A stretch of DNA of 64,000 bases from Azophilus sp965215035 (GCA_965215035.1 OZ244040.1:2356001-2420000); one strand, 5' to 3'. Numbered from the stretch's first letter, positions 9,138-18,334 are shown. A program made the numbers and translations. The notes: generated from the letters alone by a model not told the origin.

Positions 9138-9704
9138 ATGGAACCGAAAAGAGGCATGACGGCCGAGGAAATCCAGAGTCGGGTGGCGCGGTTCGGCGAC
9201 CTCAAGCCGATGTCCACGGCAAAGGATCTCGACTGGGTGCCCCAGGAGGCCATGGATGTGATCTTCGCCCGCGACCTACGGCCGGTCATCATCGAGAAGA
9301 CCAAGAATCCCTTCGGCCAGACGGCTGCGATCTATGGGGCGGCGGGCACCACCATGAACGTCTCCATCATGCCGCCGGGGCAGGGACCCTGCCTGCATGC
9401 CCACGACAACACCTATGAGACCTTCATCGTGCTGGACGGCACGGTGGAGTTCCGGGTCGGCCCCGAGGGGGAGGAGGTGGTGACACTCGGCAAGTGGGAT
9501 ACCTTCTCCTGCCCGCCGGGCGCCTACCGGGGGTTTCGCAATGCGGGGCGGGAAGACGCCGTGCTGCTCACCGTGATCACTGGCGCCGTGGATGCCCGCG
9601 ACGATGTCTGCGTTCCTCCCAGCGTGGGGCGGGAGATCGGCGCACGATTTGGCAACGATGTGCTCGACGCGTTCAAGAACATCGCGACGTTCAACGAGAA
9701 CTGA
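9138..9704 (+). CDS. Cupin domain protein
   Basis: 188 aa with one cupin barrel at about residues 75-145. The first metal motif reads GQGPCLHAHDNTYETFIVL (two His and a Glu) and the second half includes GKWDTFSCPPGAYRGFRNAG. ATG 9138 follows an AGGAGGAAA ribosome site. It may be a metal-dependent dioxygenase, isomerase or sensor acting with the MetE-like enzyme. The insertion at 9713 duplicated bases that include the last base of its TGA stop codon, without damaging the gene. Confidence 0.85.
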   Translation: MEPKRGMTAEEIQSRVARFGDLKPMSTAKDLDWVPQEAMDVIFARDLRPVIIEKTKNPFGQTAAIYGAAGTTMNVSIMPPGQGPCLHAHDNTYETFIVLDGTVEFRVGPEGEEVVTLGKWDTFSCPPGAYRGFRNAGREDAVLLTVITGAVDARDDVCVPPSVGREIGARFGNDVLDAFKNIATFNEN

Positions 9705-9712
9705 CGCCCGGG

Positions 9713-9863
9713 TCAGGACCATCCCAAAGTCGTCCACCAACCCCAGACAAAGCCCTATATAGAAGGTTTATGAATGTTTTTCGGAAAATTCAGCAATATT
9801 CTTCGGCATCTAATGGCCTTTCAGCAATTTTCTTTCAAGAGCGAACACTTGGGATGGCCCTGG
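9713..9863 (+). mobile_element. MITE-like element, copy 1, with 9-bp target duplication
   Basis: 151-bp non-coding element with inverted ends TCAGGACCATCCCAA on the left and TTGGGATGGCCCTGG on the right. It is flanked by the perfect direct repeat ACGCCCGGG (9704-9712 and 9864-9872), a target-site duplication. The interior is AT-richer than the surroundings and shares long blocks with the copies at 39816 and 42036 (for example CAAAGCCCTATATAGA and TCAAGAGCGAACAC). There is no open frame of its own, so an autonomous transposase must move it in trans. The CAGGG-type ends and 8-10 bp duplication recall the ISAs1 group, from memory only. Confidence 0.85.
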
Positions 9864-9947
9864 ACGCCCGGGTTGACGCCGCGGCGGAGATTGGCCGCCG
9901 CGACCTTTGCAGCCGGACGAACGGCTTGCCGCCGCGCCGAACGGAGT

Positions 9948-10065
9948 ATGGGAAGCCGCGAGTGCCACATGCGGCGGACGTTAGGTTCGTACGCATGGCC
10001 GCTTGGCGAGGCCATCGTGGTGGAGGGTGGTCGCGCGGTGCTGGGCATGGGAAGCCGCGAGTGCC
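9948..10065. repeat. Imperfect tandem duplication in convergent intergenic region
   Basis: A 19-bp perfect repeat (ATGGGAAGCCGCGAGTGCC) occurs at 9948-9966 and 10047-10065. It is followed in each case by a related GGCCGC-NN-GGCGAGGC block, so the unit is about 99 bp. The surrounding 9873-10146 stretch lies between the 3' ends of the cupin gene and the S9-cyclophilin gene and shows no credible gene. Confidence 0.6.
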
Positions 10066-10146
10066 GCGCTGGCCGCCAGGCGAGGCGGCTGTCGAGGGCG
10101 GTGCGGCGATGCCATAGGCTCCACATGAGGCAACCCTGGGCGGGTG

Positions 10147-13100
10147 TCAAGGTTGCCGATAGGCTCTGGTTATGGTCACCGGCTCGTTCAGCAACTGTCC
10201 TGTCAGGTAGGCGTTGTCTGTGGGTGCCGTGGATTCCATCTGGTGGATTCCCTGTACCACGTCCATCCCGGCGGTGACGCGCCCGAACGCCGCGAAACCG
10301 AGGCCGTCCTGGTTGCGCGCGCCGCCGAAATCCAGGCTGGGCTGGTCGCCGATGGTGATGAAGAACGCTGCGCCGCTGGCGCTGCCGGGCGTCGTTCTCC
10401 CCAGCGAGACTGTACCGTGAAGGTGGCGAATGCCGGTTGCGTCGGTGGTCTCGTGGGGCACTGGGGAAAGGGCCTTTGCGGGGTCGGTCAGACCGCCCTG
10501 AATCACCTCGATGACCGGTGCGCCGTTGTCGTTGTTGCGGCGCACGACTCGGTAGAAGGCACCGCCGTCGAACAGGCCCTTGTCTAGGTGATCCAGGAAA
10601 CTGCCGGCGGAGGCGGGTGCCGCTTCCGGGTACAGGGCCAGGTCGATATCGCCCGCATCCGTTTCCAGCCTGACCCGCACCGCGGTTCCCCATTCACCCT
10701 GGTCGGTTGCCGCCGTCTGTGGCGGCGTTTCGGGCTCGGCACCAGCCGCCATTTGCGTGGCCTTAACTCGTTGCATTAGGTGATCGGAGGAGGATTTGGC
10801 GCTGAACCCGGTCGGCGGTTCCGCCCCGGCGAGATGGCGCACAAAGTAATCCCACATGCGCACCATAGCATAGCCTGGCACCGTGTGGCCCGCCTGGGGC
10901 ATCAGCACCAGGTCGAATACCTTGTTGGCGTCTATGAGTGCCTGGGTGAGCTGGAACAGGCCGCCCGGATGTACGCCGTAATCCAGCAGGCCGTGAATGA
11001 ACAGCAGCTTGCCCGCCAGGTTTTCGGCGTGCGTCAGGTTCGCCTGCTCCAGGAAGTTATCGCCCGCGGGCAAACCCTGATAGCGCTCCCCCCAGCTATG
11101 CCAGAAAAGCCGCTGGTCGTGATTGCCGGCGATGGAAACGCCCACCTTGAAGAAGCCGGGGAACTTCAGCATTCCCCTGGCCGCCATATAGCCGCCGCCG
11201 GAAACGCCGGTGATGCCGACACGCTTCGCATCCAGGTATGGGAACCGCTCCGCAAGCTGTTTGATGCCGGCGATGTGGTCTTCTAGGTTGCTGGCGGTCT
11301 GTAGCCGGCCATAGGACGCTTCATGAAAGGCGCGCGAGCGTTCCGTGGTACCGCGTCCATCCATGATGACCACGACAAACCCCAGTTCCGCGAGGGAAGC
11401 TGCCGCGTCCAGGCTAAGGGACGCGGTGGAACTGAAACCCGACTTGGGAACGTTGCTGACTTGGGGGCCTCCATAGATGTAGTCGATCACGGGATAGGAG
11501 CGGCCGCTGTCGAAGTCTTGTGGCTTGAACATCAGGCCACGGATCTCCGTTCTGCCGTCGGCGGCGGTGACTGTGAAGGGCTCCGGCCAGCGCTGCCCAT
11601 CGGGTAGGGCATGCGGCGTTCCTTCCTCGAGGCGCATACGCTCCTCCCCGTTCGCCGACATGAGCACGGTAACGTTTGGCCGGTCTGGACGCTGGCGGGT
11701 CTCGACGAAGTAGTTGGCGCCGGGCGACAGGCCGGAAACTGGGGCGGGGTCCTGTCCCCAGACGCTCAGTATCAGCAGGGAAAAATCACCCGGCGAGAGC
11801 ACTAGGCGGTCGTCGTCACCCGAACTCAGCGGGGTCAGCCGAGCCGTGTCCAGGTTCACCCGGGCGATTTCGCGAAAGTAGGGATTGGTGTCGGGCCGGC
11901 GCGCACCCATGCTGAAAAAGAGTTCGCGCCCGTCTCGGTCTACACCGAGAACATCGCGCACCAGCCAGTCGCCGGACGTCAGTGCCCGTCGCTCTTCGCC
12001 GGAGTCGGCATCGTGCAGGTACAGGTGCCCCCAGCCCGACTTTTCCGAGTACCAGACAAACTCGCCGCTCTCTGGCAGAGGGACGATGAAGGTCGGCGTG
12101 TACACGTTGGAGCCAAGCTCCAGGTAGGTGTCGGTGGTCTCCCGGAACAGCTCCCGGGCCTGCCCGGAGTCGCGTGCCGCAGTGATCACCCGGGCCTCCC
12201 GCTCGCCGCGCAGAATGTCCACGAAGAACACCGCCGTCGAGTCCGCCGACCACCAGGCACGGTTGCCGCCGAAGGGCGTATCGTTCATGCGCACCGCCGC
12301 CAGGTGCGGATAGTGAAGCGGCGTCTGCTTTCCGGTTTCCGTATCGATGACCGTCATGCGGAACCGGGTTACATGATCATCGCCCGGCAGCGCCTGGCGG
12401 TAATCGATGACCCGGGGCCGAATGCTGCCGTCGGCGGGTGCGAAGTCGAGCACCGGCAGCGACCGCACCTGCCGGTCGTCGGTCTGCGCGGTGAACAGGT
12501 AGCGCGAGTCCGGCGACCAGACGGCTTCGGGTTTGATCGCCGGCCGACCGGTGGCATTGGGATTTGCCGCATAGGCGTAGAAGGGTTCGCCATCGGTGGT
12601 GAGCGGCCGCTCCGTGCCTGAGTCGAGGTTCTTCAGCCAGAGATTGTGACCCTTCGAATAGACCGCCCGGGCACCGTTGGGCGATACCAGCCATGCCGGG
12701 TTGCCCGGGCTGGCTTCCAGTTCCCGGAGCTCGCCATCCTCGAACTTCCAGAAGCGGCCAAAGGCGGTGAAGGTCACGGCCGTGGCGTCGATCTCGGTAC
12801 CCGTCATGGGCAATTCGGCGGCGTCGATCTCCTTGCCGGTCGCCTTGGCGAGGGATGCCGCGAGGGCGTTGTGGTCGAAGGCGGGGCGTTTTTCCCGGCG
12901 CTCGGCGTCCACCAGGATGTACTCGCTGCCGCCGGGCGTTTGCCGCTGGTACCAGAATGTGGATGCATCGATCCATCGCGGGTGGACGGTCTGGTTTAGC
13001 ACCCACTTGTCTTCTATGTGCGCCTGTGCGGCCGCCGCCCGCTCGTACGCCGGCAGCAGTGGATGTGCTTCGGCCAGGTCATCCGCCGCGCTCGTCGCGG

Positions 13101-13161
13101 TCATCGCGATCATCGTGCCCAGCAGCACGGCCGTCAGCAGGGTCTTCGTGGAATTTGTCAT
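10147..13161 (-). CDS. Exported S9 dipeptidyl-peptidase-like enzyme fused to a cyclophilin PPIase
   Basis: 1004 aa. A signal peptide (LLTAVLLGTMIAMTATSAA) leads into a DPP-IV-type beta-propeller (about residues 40-500) and an S9 catalytic domain. The nucleophile is in GVSGGGYMAARG near 653, the Asp in HGLLDYGVHPGG, and the His in MPQAGHTVPGYA. After a linker (about 780-815) comes a full cyclophilin-type peptidyl-prolyl isomerase domain to the end: LALYPEAAPASAGSF, FYRVVRR, EVIQGGL, GTVSLGRTTPGSASGAAFFI. The catalytic Arg of FYR is kept. A periplasmic protein that both isomerises and cleaves Xaa-Pro bonds makes mechanistic sense. The fusion is unusual, and a second cyclophilin fusion lies at 21443. 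Confidence 0.92.
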   Translation of the reverse strand: MTNSTKTLLTAVLLGTMIAMTATSAADDLAEAHPLLPAYERAAAAQAHIEDKWVLNQTVHPRWIDASTFWYQRQTPGGSEYILVDAERREKRPAFDHNALAASLAKATGKEIDAAELPMTGTEIDATAVTFTAFGRFWKFEDGELRELEASPGNPAWLVSPNGARAVYSKGHNLWLKNLDSGTERPLTTDGEPFYAYAANPNATGRPAIKPEAVWSPDSRYLFTAQTDDRQVRSLPVLDFAPADGSIRPRVIDYRQALPGDDHVTRFRMTVIDTETGKQTPLHYPHLAAVRMNDTPFGGNRAWWSADSTAVFFVDILRGEREARVITAARDSGQARELFRETTDTYLELGSNVYTPTFIVPLPESGEFVWYSEKSGWGHLYLHDADSGEERRALTSGDWLVRDVLGVDRDGRELFFSMGARRPDTNPYFREIARVNLDTARLTPLSSGDDDRLVLSPGDFSLLILSVWGQDPAPVSGLSPGANYFVETRQRPDRPNVTVLMSANGEERMRLEEGTPHALPDGQRWPEPFTVTAADGRTEIRGLMFKPQDFDSGRSYPVIDYIYGGPQVSNVPKSGFSSTASLSLDAAASLAELGFVVVIMDGRGTTERSRAFHEASYGRLQTASNLEDHIAGIKQLAERFPYLDAKRVGITGVSGGGYMAARGMLKFPGFFKVGVSIAGNHDQRLFWHSWGERYQGLPAGDNFLEQANLTHAENLAGKLLFIHGLLDYGVHPGGLFQLTQALIDANKVFDLVLMPQAGHTVPGYAMVRMWDYFVRHLAGAEPPTGFSAKSSSDHLMQRVKATQMAAGAEPETPPQTAATDQGEWGTAVRVRLETDAGDIDLALYPEAAPASAGSFLDHLDKGLFDGGAFYRVVRRNNDNGAPVIEVIQGGLTDPAKALSPVPHETTDATGIRHLHGTVSLGRTTPGSASGAAFFITIGDQPSLDFGGARNQDGLGFAAFGRVTAGMDVVQGIHQMESTAPTDNAYLTGQLLNEPVTITRAYRQP

Positions 13162-13340
13162 CGCCTAGATCCCATCCAATCCCCACCTATGACGCGGCCA
13201 TTGCCCGAAACCCGCAACGGAAGCTCGGCCGCTGGGGCGGTAGCGCCTACTGGCACCGGCGCGAGCGCGCAGACATAGGCGGCCTACTTCAAGCGGCCGC
13301 AACGCCGCCGGGGCGCTCCCGCTGTCACCCGCAGGGTGCG

Positions 13341-13429
13341 CCCACAAGCGCCCATCTGCTTTGTTGTCGGCTCTTGACGTATCTCGGATACGCCGGCGAG
13401 CCTCCGCTGTGCATCTGGGCGCTTGTGGG
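13341..13429. repeat. 89-nt long palindrome between two minus-strand genes
   Basis: Outer arms CCCACAAGCGCCCA (13341-13354) and TGGGCGCTTGTGGG (13416-13429) are perfect complements. A central CGTATC-TCG-GATACG hairpin (13378-13392) shares the same axis at 13385, with GGCTC/GAGCC paired between them. It would form a large cruciform or RNA stem downstream of the gamma-glutamyltranspeptidase stop. The rest of the 13162-13463 gap shows no gene. It may be a terminator, an mRNA stabiliser or a relic mobile repeat. Confidence 0.65.
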
Positions 13430-13463
13430 CACGCTGATACGTTATTACCAGTGCGATGGAGCA

Positions 13464-15239
13464 CTAGTAGCCGACTGGGCGGCTGTCGTTCTCCGGCGTC
13501 AGCGCCCACACCATCGACACACCGCCCTGCCGCTCCCCGGTATCCGGGTCGATCATGGCGCCGGCCCAGCCGCCCTGCAGCAGGTCGTCTTCGTAGAGGT
13601 TGGCACCCCTGGCGTTGGCGGCGGCCACCACTTCGGGGTCGAACCTGCCTATCGCGATGCTGGTACGTTCCGTGAGGCCGGTGGACGTGAATTCCGGGGC
13701 GCCGAAGGCCGGTGCGCTGGCGGCTTCGGCCGGGCCGTAACCGAAATCCAGGATGGAATGCAGCATCTGGATGGTTTTCTGATGCAGGCCCATGCCGATA
13801 GAGCCGTAGGCGAGCAGGGGTTTGCCGTCGCGCATCACGATGCCCGGGTTGGTGGGGTCGGGCAGCCGGGTGCCGGGGCCGGCGGCCGCGATCTGTGCCT
13901 GCTGATGGGCACCGGAATCGGGGATCGAGATGCCGTCGACGAAGATGCCGGTCATGCCCCAGCTCACGGTGTTGATGGAGTGCACCATGCCGAGCATGTT
14001 GCCCCACTGGTCGACGGTGGCGATGGTGTCGGAATGTACGGGCAGCGTTTGCGGGGTGCGGGCGAACGGAACTTGCCCGGCCTTAAGGGCTTCCCAGAGC
14101 GCCCGGCCGTGGTTCTTGGTCAGCCGGCCCCGCAGTGACATGTCCAGGCCGGGCACCTCGTCGGCGAGCTGCGGAAACAGGTAGCCGGCCATGGATAACC
14201 GCGTGAGTTGCGTCAGCCAGAACAGGGCTTCCGGCGATTCGGTGTAATGCCCCATAGAGCGAATGTTCGCGGCTTCCAGGATGTTCAGTGCCTCGGTTGT
14301 ATTGACCCCGCCCGTGGCCGGCAATCCGTGGGAGAAGACTTGGTGGCCCGCGTAGTTGGCCACTACCGGGTCGCTCCAGATAACCTCGTAGGCGGCAAGG
14401 TCGTCCAGGGTCATGCTGCCGCCTTCCTCCCGCACCGCGGCCACGAGCTTTTCGGCCCACGCGCCGGTATACAGGTAATCCACACTGCCGTCGCCGGCCA
14501 CGCGGCGCAGGGTCGCCGCCAGGGCGGGCTGCCGGAAATTGTCGCCCAGTTCGTAGAACGCCCCGTCCGCCCTTGAAAAGACCGCCTTGGTTTCCGGGCG
14601 GCGGGAAAGGACATTGGCACGGAACTCCAGGTTCTGCGCGAGCCCCGCATTGAAGGGGATGCCTTCTTCCGCGATCCGTATGGAAGCGTTGAATAGGTCG
14701 GCGAAGGGAACCCTGCCGAAGCGCGCGTGCCCCGCTTCCACCCCTTTCATGAAACCCGGCACCAGGGTGGCACGGCCGGACGGCTGGATATTCGTGGACA
14801 TGAAGTCCTCGAGATCCAGGCCTGGGATGGACATGGGGTCGTCCTCGCCGGCAACGGTGTTGTACGAGGCGTTCATGTTGTAGACGGCGTCCGTTTCGGC
14901 ATCGTAGTAGACGACCGTCATCAGGCCAGCGAAACTGACCCAGCTACCGGCGGCCAGGGTCACCTGGGCCATGGCGGTGGCTAGCGCCGCATCCATGGCG
15001 GACCCGCCCGCCTTCAGGATATCCAGCCCAGCTTCAACCGCGGCGGCACCCGTGGTGCCCACCACGAGGCCCCTCTTTGCGCCAGCCGCGTCGTCGGCCG
15101 CGGGACTGGCGGTTGCTGTCGCGGCTGTCGGCAACGGTTCCGCTTGCTGTTGGGTAGTGGTCTGTTGGGGTCGCTCACAGGCGGCGAGCAACGACGCGCC
15201 GATTAGGCCTGTGCACAGCAGCCTTGCAATATGCTTCAT
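13464..15239 (-). CDS. Gamma-glutamyltranspeptidase family lipoprotein
   Basis: About 591 aa from ATG 15239. The N-terminus (MKHIARLLCTGLIGASLLAA followed by Cys) has a lipobox, so the protein is probably lipid-anchored in the periplasm. Ntn-hydrolase GGT features include AAAVEAGLDILKAGGSAMDA, ATLVPGFMKGVEAGH and YGSIGMGLHQKTIQML. The self-cleavage site lies in the block HSDTIATVDQWGNM, where the nucleophilic Thr cannot be assigned with certainty because the usual TTH spacing is not kept. This resembles a divergent GGT subgroup. Such enzymes hydrolyse or transfer gamma-glutamyl groups. It is divergent from the PuuD-like gene with only 23 bases between the starts. Confidence 0.88.
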   Translation of the reverse strand: MKHIARLLCTGLIGASLLAACERPQQTTTQQQAEPLPTAATATASPAADDAAGAKRGLVVGTTGAAAVEAGLDILKAGGSAMDAALATAMAQVTLAAGSWVSFAGLMTVVYYDAETDAVYNMNASYNTVAGEDDPMSIPGLDLEDFMSTNIQPSGRATLVPGFMKGVEAGHARFGRVPFADLFNASIRIAEEGIPFNAGLAQNLEFRANVLSRRPETKAVFSRADGAFYELGDNFRQPALAATLRRVAGDGSVDYLYTGAWAEKLVAAVREEGGSMTLDDLAAYEVIWSDPVVANYAGHQVFSHGLPATGGVNTTEALNILEAANIRSMGHYTESPEALFWLTQLTRLSMAGYLFPQLADEVPGLDMSLRGRLTKNHGRALWEALKAGQVPFARTPQTLPVHSDTIATVDQWGNMLGMVHSINTVSWGMTGIFVDGISIPDSGAHQQAQIAAAGPGTRLPDPTNPGIVMRDGKPLLAYGSIGMGLHQKTIQMLHSILDFGYGPAEAASAPAFGAPEFTSTGLTERTSIAIGRFDPEVVAAANARGANLYEDDLLQGGWAGAMIDPDTGERQGGVSMVWALTPENDSRPVGY

Positions 15240-15262
15240 GAGAACGCAAATTCCCCGCCTAT

Positions 15263-16006
15263 ATGTCCCCACATTCTAACCCGACTGTCGGCAGACCGGT
15301 GATCGGCATCACCTGCATGCGCCGCGTGATCGAACTGATGTCGAGCGAGCTGGATGTCTATTTCCTAGACCAGAGCTATGCGAGCCGGGTTCGCGCGGCC
15401 GGTGGCGTGCCGGTGCTGTTGCCGCAACTGCGGGTCGGGGAAGGGTCCGCCGCGGCGGCGAGCATCGACGGGCTCATCCTGAGCGGCGGCGATGATGTGC
15501 ACCCGCAAGCCTATGACGCGGCGGACGAAGGCGTCTCGCTCGACACCGATCTGCCCACAGACCTGGGAGAGATCGAGTTGTTCCGGGAGGCCCTGGCCCG
15601 CCGCGTTCCGGTGCTGGGCATCTGTCGCGGGGTGCAGATCGTGAACGTGGCCCTGGGCGGCAAGCTGCACCAGGACATGCTGGGCAACAGCGCCTGCCAC
15701 CCGCCGCGCGCTGGGGTTCTCAAAGAAGTGCTCGCGCATCGGCATGGCCTGGAGATTGCTCCGGAGAGCGACCTGGCCCGCATACTCGGCGGCGCTCCGC
15801 GGCAGGTGAATTCCACCCATCACCAGGCGATCAGGGAGCTTGCGCCGGAATTGAGGCCGGTGGCCTGGGCACCGGACGGCATCGTCGAGGCGGTCGAATC
15901 CCAGGGCCCCGGCTATCTCGTGGCCGTGCAATGGCATCCGGAGAAACTGCCGCCGCCCCGGGACCAGGAACTGTTCGACGACCTGGTGCGCGCGGCCTCG
16001 GAGTAG
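15263..16006 (+). CDS. puuD: Gamma-glutamyl-gamma-aminobutyrate hydrolase-like (class I glutamine amidotransferase, C26)
   Basis: 247 aa. The sequence starts directly with the domain (RPVIGITCMRR), so ATG 15263 is right even though it leaves little room for a promoter. The nucleophile elbow GICRGVQIVNVALGGKLHQD (Cys near residue 119) and the late QWHPEKLPPP His/Glu motif give the Cys-His-Glu triad of the family. These enzymes split gamma-glutamyl-GABA or related amides in the cytoplasm. Position next to a PuuA-like ligase and opposite a GGT suggests a pathway in which amines are gamma-glutamylated, oxidised and released. The symbol reflects family resemblance; the substrate is not proven. Confidence 0.85.
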   Translation: MSPHSNPTVGRPVIGITCMRRVIELMSSELDVYFLDQSYASRVRAAGGVPVLLPQLRVGEGSAAAASIDGLILSGGDDVHPQAYDAADEGVSLDTDLPTDLGEIELFREALARRVPVLGICRGVQIVNVALGGKLHQDMLGNSACHPPRAGVLKEVLAHRHGLEIAPESDLARILGGAPRQVNSTHHQAIRELAPELRPVAWAPDGIVEAVESQGPGYLVAVQWHPEKLPPPRDQELFDDLVRAASE

Positions 16007-16122
16007 CCCCGATGAGCCATACCGCGGCGATAGCGCAGGTTGATGGGGCGAATACCTCGTCGATGAAGCCGCGCATATCGAAGCCGGGTTGGTTTAGGGA
16101 CAGGGTTACGCCCTCCGGGGCG

Positions 16123-16222
16123 GCGGGGCAGGGCTGTTGCCTGGTGCGTATAGGCGTTGCCGCCAAGCTCTCCGGCGGTCTGGGGGCGGGGCAGGGCTAT
16201 TGCCTAGTGCCTGGTGCGTATA
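16123..16222 (+). repeat. Direct repeat in the glutamine-synthetase-like leader
   Basis: A unit reading GCGGGGCAGGGCT-N-TTGCCT and ending GGTGCGTATA occurs at 16123-16152 and again at 16186-16222. The second copy has a 7-base insertion (TAGTGCC). It ends 40 bases before the start of the PuuA-like gene and contains a TATACT box at 16219-16224, so it could be a duplicated promoter or operator. Confidence 0.5.
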
Positions 16223-16261
16223 CTGTGCTCGTTCCCGATCCAACTGCCGGAGGGTGGCACC

Positions 16262-17668
16262 GTGACCGATGGACTGGAAACTGTAAGGCAATTCATCCGC
16301 GAGCATAGGCTGGAGACGATGTCGGTGACGGTGCCCGATCTGCACGGCATTGCCCGAGGTAAGAAGGTGCCGGCGCGCCGCATCCTGGAAAGCGACGCAT
16401 CGCCCATGCGCATGTCCAACCTGATGGTCATGCTGGACTACGCGGGCATGCCGCATCCGCCCCCGGAGAACGACCATCGCTGGTGGCCCTCGTGGAGCGA
16501 GGGCTATGCGGATACGCGCATGGCGGTCGACCCCGCCACGGTGCGTATCGTGCCCTGGCAACCCGGTACGGGGCTGCTGATTGGCGACCTCGAGCATGTG
16601 GACGGCCGGGGCATGCTGGGCTACCTGCCGCGTGCCACGCTGCTGCGGCTGACCCGGCGACTGGCGGAACTGGGGTTCGAGAGCAAGGCGTCGGTGGAGA
16701 TGGAGTTCATGCTGTTCGACGAGACGCACCGATCTGTTGCGGAGAAGGGGTTTAGGCACCTCAAGCCGCTCTGGCAAACCCCCCAGGCCTATCGCCTGAC
16801 CACCCTCGGCGTCCACGATGAACTGCTGTCGGGCATGAGTGCGGCGCTTAGCGGCTTCGGGCTGCCCGTGGAAACCTGGAACGTCGAAGCCGGCCCCGGT
16901 CAGGTGGAGATCAACCTAGCGCCCGCTACCGCCCTGGAGGCGGCGGACCAGGGATTCCTCTTCAAGCACGCCGTCAAGGAACTGGCGGCAAGCCTGGGCG
17001 TTTACGCCACCTTCATCGCCAAGCTGTCGCCCGAGGGTTTCGGCAACGGCACCCACTTGAACTTCTCGTTGTGGCGGGAGGGCATGAACGCCTTCCACTC
17101 GGCGGACTCCGACACGGGCATGTCCGCGCACATGCGCCACTTCGTCGCCGGCGTCGTGCGAACCCTGCCGGAGTTCACGCTTATGTACGCCCCCACCGTC
17201 AATGCCTACCGCCGGTTCGTGCCCTACTATTCCACCGGCATGATGTTGTCCTGGGGATACGACAACAAGTCGAACGCCGTGCGCTGCGTAACGGAGAGCC
17301 CGGAACTCACCCGCATCGAGCAGCGTACCGCCGGCGGCGACGTGAATCCCTACCTGCTGCTCGCCGCCTGCATCGCCGCAGGCCTGTATGGCATGGAGAA
17401 CGAACTGGCGCCGCCACCGCCCATCACCGCGGATGCCTACGCGGATACCTCCCTGGGCCGGGTGCCCGCGACCATCGATGAAGCGCTTGAACTGTTCGAG
17501 CAGAGCGAGATAACGAACGCCACCCTGGGCGAGGACTTCGTGCGATTCTATGCGCACAGCCGCCGCATCGAATCCCGGTGTTTTGCCCAGGCAATGCAGG
17601 CAATGGAAGGTGCCGGGGCCACTGATGTCACCGACTGGGAACTAGCCCGCTACCTGGAAATGGTGTAG
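16262..17668 (+). CDS. Glutamine synthetase family ligase (gamma-glutamylpolyamine synthetase-like)
   Basis: 468 aa from GTG 16262, chosen for the GGAGGG ribosome site at 16249-16254, seven bases upstream. Type I glutamine-synthetase fold: a beta-grasp N-terminus, then catalytic motifs SVEMEFMLFDE (metal-binding Glu residues), GPGQVEINLAP, NGTHLNFSLW (ammonia and nucleotide side), NAYRRFVPYY and the RTAGGDVNPYLLLA helix. Its shorter length, and wording that differs from GlnA, place it with PuuA or other gamma-glutamyl-amine ligases, which join glutamate to a polyamine or another amine using ATP. It forms a probable operon with the PuuD-like gene 255 bases upstream. Confidence 0.85.
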   Translation: MTDGLETVRQFIREHRLETMSVTVPDLHGIARGKKVPARRILESDASPMRMSNLMVMLDYAGMPHPPPENDHRWWPSWSEGYADTRMAVDPATVRIVPWQPGTGLLIGDLEHVDGRGMLGYLPRATLLRLTRRLAELGFESKASVEMEFMLFDETHRSVAEKGFRHLKPLWQTPQAYRLTTLGVHDELLSGMSAALSGFGLPVETWNVEAGPGQVEINLAPATALEAADQGFLFKHAVKELAASLGVYATFIAKLSPEGFGNGTHLNFSLWREGMNAFHSADSDTGMSAHMRHFVAGVVRTLPEFTLMYAPTVNAYRRFVPYYSTGMMLSWGYDNKSNAVRCVTESPELTRIEQRTAGGDVNPYLLLAACIAAGLYGMENELAPPPPITADAYADTSLGRVPATIDEALELFEQSEITNATLGEDFVRFYAHSRRIESRCFAQAMQAMEGAGATDVTDWELARYLEMV

Positions 17669-18334
17669 CGCGGCACCACCGTCCCGACCCCGGGGAATGA
17701 AAGATCACTGCCTCGTTGCCCTCGATGCAGGCACGAAGCTGCCCGATGGTGCGTAGCCGCCGCGTTTGGATGTCCACGGTCATTCCACTCGCTTTGCGGT
17801 CGAGGGACGGCGGCTGAACGTATTCGCCTTTTCTGAAGAACTCATTGCCGAGTATGAGTGGTTTCCAGAAGCTCCGGCAATGTCCGCACGGAGTACAGCC
17901 TCCGCGAGGTCGATGCAGCCTGAGCGATACACCAGTATTGGCCCGCTACGCTCCTTCCGCCCAATGCCACATCCATGCACGAGATACTGTAAAACCGCGA
18001 GCAAGCAGCTATGACCCGGGAGCGCGTCACCCTGGGCACGGGCGACTGCGGCGCGAGCCACGGCCTGGCGCAACGGCACTGAGGGAAATGCACTTGGCTG
18101 CGTCCGGTTTCCGACAGAGGGCGGCGCGTCCGTGCGGTGGGTTGCGCCGACGACGGGGCGCTTTGCGTGCGCTTGGAGGAACCCGGAAATGGCGGGCTTC
18201 TTCTATTTGACGAGGATGCCGGGCAGCTATTCAACGAGGATGCCGGGTAGCGTCGCAACTGGGCGAGGGCCGACGGCGTTCGGCGGTGAATTGGGCGGTC
18301 TTGGGGAACGGTTCTTTCTTATAGGAGTTCTGCA
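17669..18334. other. 666-bp region without a credible gene
   Basis: Between the ligase and the CocE-type hydrolase. Open frames here are short, Arg/Ser-rich and lack family resemblance or ribosome sites. A 17-bp unit (ACGAGGATGCCGGG-N-AG) is repeated around 18219-18250. The stretch may be decayed coding DNA, but I cannot identify the ancestor. The last bases hold the AGGAG ribosome site of the next gene. Confidence 0.45.

Noticed and set aside
9821..10693. 290-aa minus-strand open frame over the cyclophilin region
   Set aside because: It lies in another frame of the real gene and runs into the MITE and tandem repeat; composition is that of a shadow frame.
12855..14138. 427-aa plus-strand open frame across two minus-strand genes
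   Set aside because: It crosses the start of the S9-cyclophilin gene and the end of GGT, with low-complexity composition and no recognisable domain.
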